This document shows, in pieces, positions 5,240 through 7,117 of a stretch of 7,117 nt of DNA. The stretch spans positions 1-7,117 of the forward strand of contig JAICXS010000088.1 in the NCBI GenBank assembly GCA_025934615.1, given 5' to 3'. The translations under genes and the position numbers were made by a program. The notes under the pieces were generated by a model. The model saw nothing but the letters and a program-made list of their open reading frames with translations. It did no database searches and was not told the DNA's origin. The first letter of the stretch is position 1. Each line of letters opens with the position of its first letter. This DNA is from Nitrospiraceae bacterium (GTDB lineage: Bacteria > Nitrospirota > Nitrospiria > Nitrospirales > Nitrospiraceae).

Positions 5240-6445
5240 CTATCCGCGTCCAGTAAACGCCTTGGCTCGCATGCCGAGCACCTTCTTAATTTCCTCCACG
5301 ATCACTTCAGGCGGCATGGTCATTCCGCCGCAGACGCGCGGCCCTCCGATGACGCGCTCGCTGTCGTGAATCGTTGCTCTAATTTCTCGCGCCATCCATC
5401 CAATGACATTAAATTCCGGCACAATGATGTACTTGGCGTTCTTGGTCGCTTCACGAATTTCGTCGGCGGGCCAAGGCCGCAGGGTTTTGATCTTCACCAG
5501 GCCTACCCGTATCCCTTCCTCGTCCAGGAGTCGGATTGCTTCCCGTCCCTGTGAGACGGCCGTCCCTGAGGTCACGATAAGGATGTCGGCATCGACATTT
5601 TCTGTTTCAATCAAACCGTTGAGCCACTTAATGGAGTGCTTGCGCGACCGCTCTATGGCGGCCCAGACTTCCTGCTGCCAACTGGCGTGGGTCGCATAGC
5701 TGATGTAATTACTCTTCATCACGAACGGATCCCGCATCATCCGGACGGGAGGACATTCCATATCCATACACGGCACCGGCGATCGGTAGGGATCATAGGG
5801 CGGCAGGCACATATCGGCCGGCGTCAGCTCGACGATGTCTTTCGTATGCGTCACAAAGAATCCATCGCAGCAGAGCGCCAATGGCAGATGGACATCCGGC
5901 TCCTCCGACACCATGTAGCCCATGAGGATCCAGTCATAAAAGTCCTGAGCGGTCTCGGCATGCCACACCAACATCCCCGTCTGAAGCAGGTAGGCAATCT
6001 CGATGGTATCCGGCTGAATCGACAGCGGTGAGTTAATGCCACGACAGGTCACGATCATTTGGATCGGCAGTCTCGCGCCGGCCCACATGGGGAAATTCTC
6101 CATGGCCCGCATCGTGCCGGGACCGGCGGTCGTCGTGAACACGCGGGCTCCTCCGAAGGCGGCGCCTGCACATTGCGACATGACCGCAAATTCACTCTCA
6201 CCTCGGAAGTAGTCCCCGATATAGCCCTCCGCAAAGAGCTCGCCGATTAAGGCCGCGGCTTCGCTTTGAGGAGTAATCGGATACGCAATCATGACATCGA
6301 TGCTCGCGCGCCGAATCGCTTCTTTAATGACTTCGCTTCCTGTAAAGAAAGATGGCGTGCGCGGGGCCTCATTCATCATGACCGCGGTATCGGTATACAC
6401 TTGTCCTTTTTTATTTTTCGTTCCGATCAGTGATGTATTGTTCAT
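5240..6445 (-). CDS. porA: 2-oxoacid (pyruvate/2-oxoglutarate):ferredoxin oxidoreductase, alpha subunit
   Basis: A 401-residue alpha subunit. The family landmark YPITPQSE is at 55-62, with the Thr that contacts substrate in characterised enzymes. It is followed by GESEFAVMS (82-90), the GAxxGGARVFTTTAGPG segment, the RLPIQMIV core strand and CDGFFVTHT. The C-terminal part has the ILIVTSG and RPWPADEI elements of the transketolase-C-like domain. The frame is open 19 codons further upstream, but the ATG at 6445 is chosen for its AGGAGG site 8 nt away. Residues 1-32 form a hydrophilic extension before the conserved domain. It is the first gene of the operon and supplies the pyrimidine-domain half of the TPP site to a beta subunit. 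Only one alpha is present for two betas. The YPITPQSE style and split subunits fit the Nitrospira/Hydrogenobacter-type enzyme; substrate specificity cannot be assigned. Confidence 0.95.
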   Translation of the reverse strand: MNNTSLIGTKNKKGQVYTDTAVMMNEAPRTPSFFTGSEVIKEAIRRASIDVMIAYPITPQSEAAALIGELFAEGYIGDYFRGESEFAVMSQCAGAAFGGARVFTTTAGPGTMRAMENFPMWAGARLPIQMIVTCRGINSPLSIQPDTIEIAYLLQTGMLVWHAETAQDFYDWILMGYMVSEEPDVHLPLALCCDGFFVTHTKDIVELTPADMCLPPYDPYRSPVPCMDMECPPVRMMRDPFVMKSNYISYATHASWQQEVWAAIERSRKHSIKWLNGLIETENVDADILIVTSGTAVSQGREAIRLLDEEGIRVGLVKIKTLRPWPADEIREATKNAKYIIVPEFNVIGWMAREIRATIHDSERVIGGPRVCGGMTMPPEVIVEEIKKVLGMRAKAFTGRG

Positions 6446-6453
6446 TGCTGGCG

Positions 6454-6459
6454 CCTCCT
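6454..6459 (-). promoter_or_regulatory. Shine-Dalgarno site deciding the start of the alpha subunit
   Basis: AGGAGG on the minus strand, 8 nt before the ATG at 6445. No comparable site precedes the upstream in-frame start at 6502, so the shorter 401-residue protein is preferred. Confidence 0.8.
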
Positions 6460-6525
6460 GAAGACTCGAATGACATTTGGTAGAGAATGCTCGTCGTTTC
6501 ACCGAATACGAAGAAAGGCCTGTAG

Positions 6526-6535
6526 AACCTAGGTT
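6526..6535. repeat. 10-bp perfect palindrome in the leader of the alpha gene
   Basis: AACCTAGGTT lies 80 nt upstream of the alpha start codon. It shares the core CCTAGG with the palindrome before the beta-1 gene. It could be a small operator, but no regulator is known. Confidence 0.3.
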
Positions 6536-6556
6536 AGACCTCCAGCTCTACTCCGT

Positions 6557-6574
6557 CTGAGCAAAAAAGCTCAG
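6557..6574. repeat. Short hairpin (6-bp stem, 6-nt A/T loop) in the operon leader
   Basis: CTGAGC (6557-6562) and GCTCAG (6569-6574) are perfect inverted repeats around a run of six A (six U in the minus-strand transcript). No U-tract follows the stem on either strand, so it is not a standard intrinsic terminator. It may be a leader stem-loop. Confidence 0.4.
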
Positions 6575-7117
6575 TACGCTCTAATGTTTCACGGTGTCCT
6601 CCGTCATCCGCGAAGTCGGCAACCTTGCCGGCAGCCAGCGTCGAAGCGCACTTTGCCTGCAGGGCCTCCGGAAGGCTCTACGAAGTAGACAGTGCCCACC
6701 CGGTCATATGATCGACTGCAGCAAAATCCCATACAGTCGAAATCGACGGATCAGACGAAGACCTATGGCGTAAAAGCAGTGGACTGAGAATCAGACGCGC
6801 AGGTGAGAATGAGATGCGCGAGAGATAGGAAAGTCGACCGAGCTCAGAACGACATGTGGTGATGCTAGGCTCAATAGTCCGCGCCGTCAAGCTTTATTAC
6901 TGAGGCTGTAGAGAGCACCTTAACTTGTCCGGTTTATGTAGCACAGGAGCTGTCCGGCTTTTCCTTTCGAATAAGTTCAGCCGAGCGTCTTCTCACGGCT
7001 CGACAACGTGTTCTAGGCGACCTGTCACGGCAGGCGCAGCCCCTCACCCTGTCGGCGGCCTAGCCGGACTCGTTCCACCTGCATTGCCTTGTTCCCATGC
7101 GGGTCCGCACGCATGAG
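6575..7117. other. Gene-free upstream region
   Basis: I find no protein gene with a credible ribosome binding site or recognisable motif on either strand between the alpha gene's leader and the right edge, and no RNA gene. Short open frames (for example 6678-6890 on the minus strand and 6925-7116 on the plus strand) are poor in conserved features, and the first overlaps the promoter at 6862-6890. A short direct repeat TGTCCGG occurs at 6926-6932 and 6951-6957. The left half probably holds the transcribed leader of the oxidoreductase operon. Confidence 0.5.
6862..6890 (-). promoter_or_regulatory. Probable sigma70-type promoter for the oxidoreductase operon
   Basis: On the minus strand TTGACG (6885-6890) is followed after exactly 17 nt by TAGCAT (6862-6867), matching the consensus at five of six and four of six positions. 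Transcription would start near 6855, about 410 nt before the alpha ATG. No better-spaced pair was seen closer to the gene, although an alternative or non-sigma70 promoter nearer the start cannot be excluded. Confidence 0.5.

Noticed and set aside
6557..6574. Intrinsic terminator
   Set aside because: The stem is only 6 bp and the A/T run is in the loop rather than after the stem, so it does not fit a rho-independent terminator on either strand.
6678..6890. Minus-strand open frame of 70 codons upstream of the oxidoreductase operon
   Set aside because: It overlaps the predicted promoter, starts with a non-ATG codon without a ribosome binding site, and resembles no family I know.
6925..7116. Plus-strand open frame of 63 codons at the right edge
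   Set aside because: Low-complexity Ser/Pro/Ala-rich translation with no ribosome binding site and no domain signal. It is probably a chance open frame in GC-rich DNA.

Overview
The window most resembles a chromosomal segment of an autotrophic bacterium that fixes carbon by the reductive TCA cycle, probably a Nitrospira-like member of the Nitrospirota. This rests on the alpha and beta subunits of a ferredoxin-dependent 2-oxoacid oxidoreductase of the split-subunit (Hydrogenobacter/Nitrospira) type, found with a decaprenylphosphoryl-ribose type UbiA enzyme. The taxonomic call is inference from protein style and context; no marker gene is present.

Layout: all protein genes lie on the minus strand and are read from right to left. 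Positions 6446-7117 hold no gene I can support. They contain a good sigma70-type promoter (TTGACG-N17-TAGCAT, 6862-6890) pointing toward the oxidoreductase operon, which would give it a leader of about 410 nt. The operon then runs alpha subunit (5240-6445), beta subunit 1 (4249-5154), an A-type Fe-S carrier (3898-4218), a 32-residue single-span membrane protein (3775-3873), beta subunit 2 (2798-3688), and a decayed iscU/nifU-like scaffold gene (about 2353-2778). The scaffold remnant keeps its ribosome binding site but has an amber codon at position 3, frameshifts and an apparent insertion of about 85 bp.

Convergent to this operon, a complete tRNA-Phe(GAA) gene with encoded CCA lies on the plus strand (2161-2236) behind a perfect TTGACA -35 box. 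To its left a second minus-strand operon contains a UbiA prenyltransferase family protein resembling decaprenyl-phosphate phosphoribosyltransferase (966-1883), a HAD-IB phosphatase starting inside the UbiA stop codon (304-966), and the N-terminal part of a membrane protein of glycosyltransferase-like architecture that overlaps the HAD gene and runs off the window (1-323).

How the genes work together: alpha and beta form the thiamine-diphosphate and [4Fe-4S] core that makes or splits pyruvate or 2-oxoglutarate with ferredoxin. The co-transcribed A-type carrier, and formerly the IscU-like scaffold, would supply Fe-S clusters. No gamma or delta (ferredoxin-like) subunit is encoded here, so they must lie elsewhere. 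The UbiA/HAD pair is the expected route from polyprenyl phosphate and PRPP to polyprenyl-phosphoryl ribose, a pentose donor for cell-envelope glycans, and the following membrane protein could be a transferase using a lipid-linked sugar. The most noteworthy items are the pseudogenised scaffold gene, the unannotated microprotein, and one alpha subunit paired with two divergent beta subunits.
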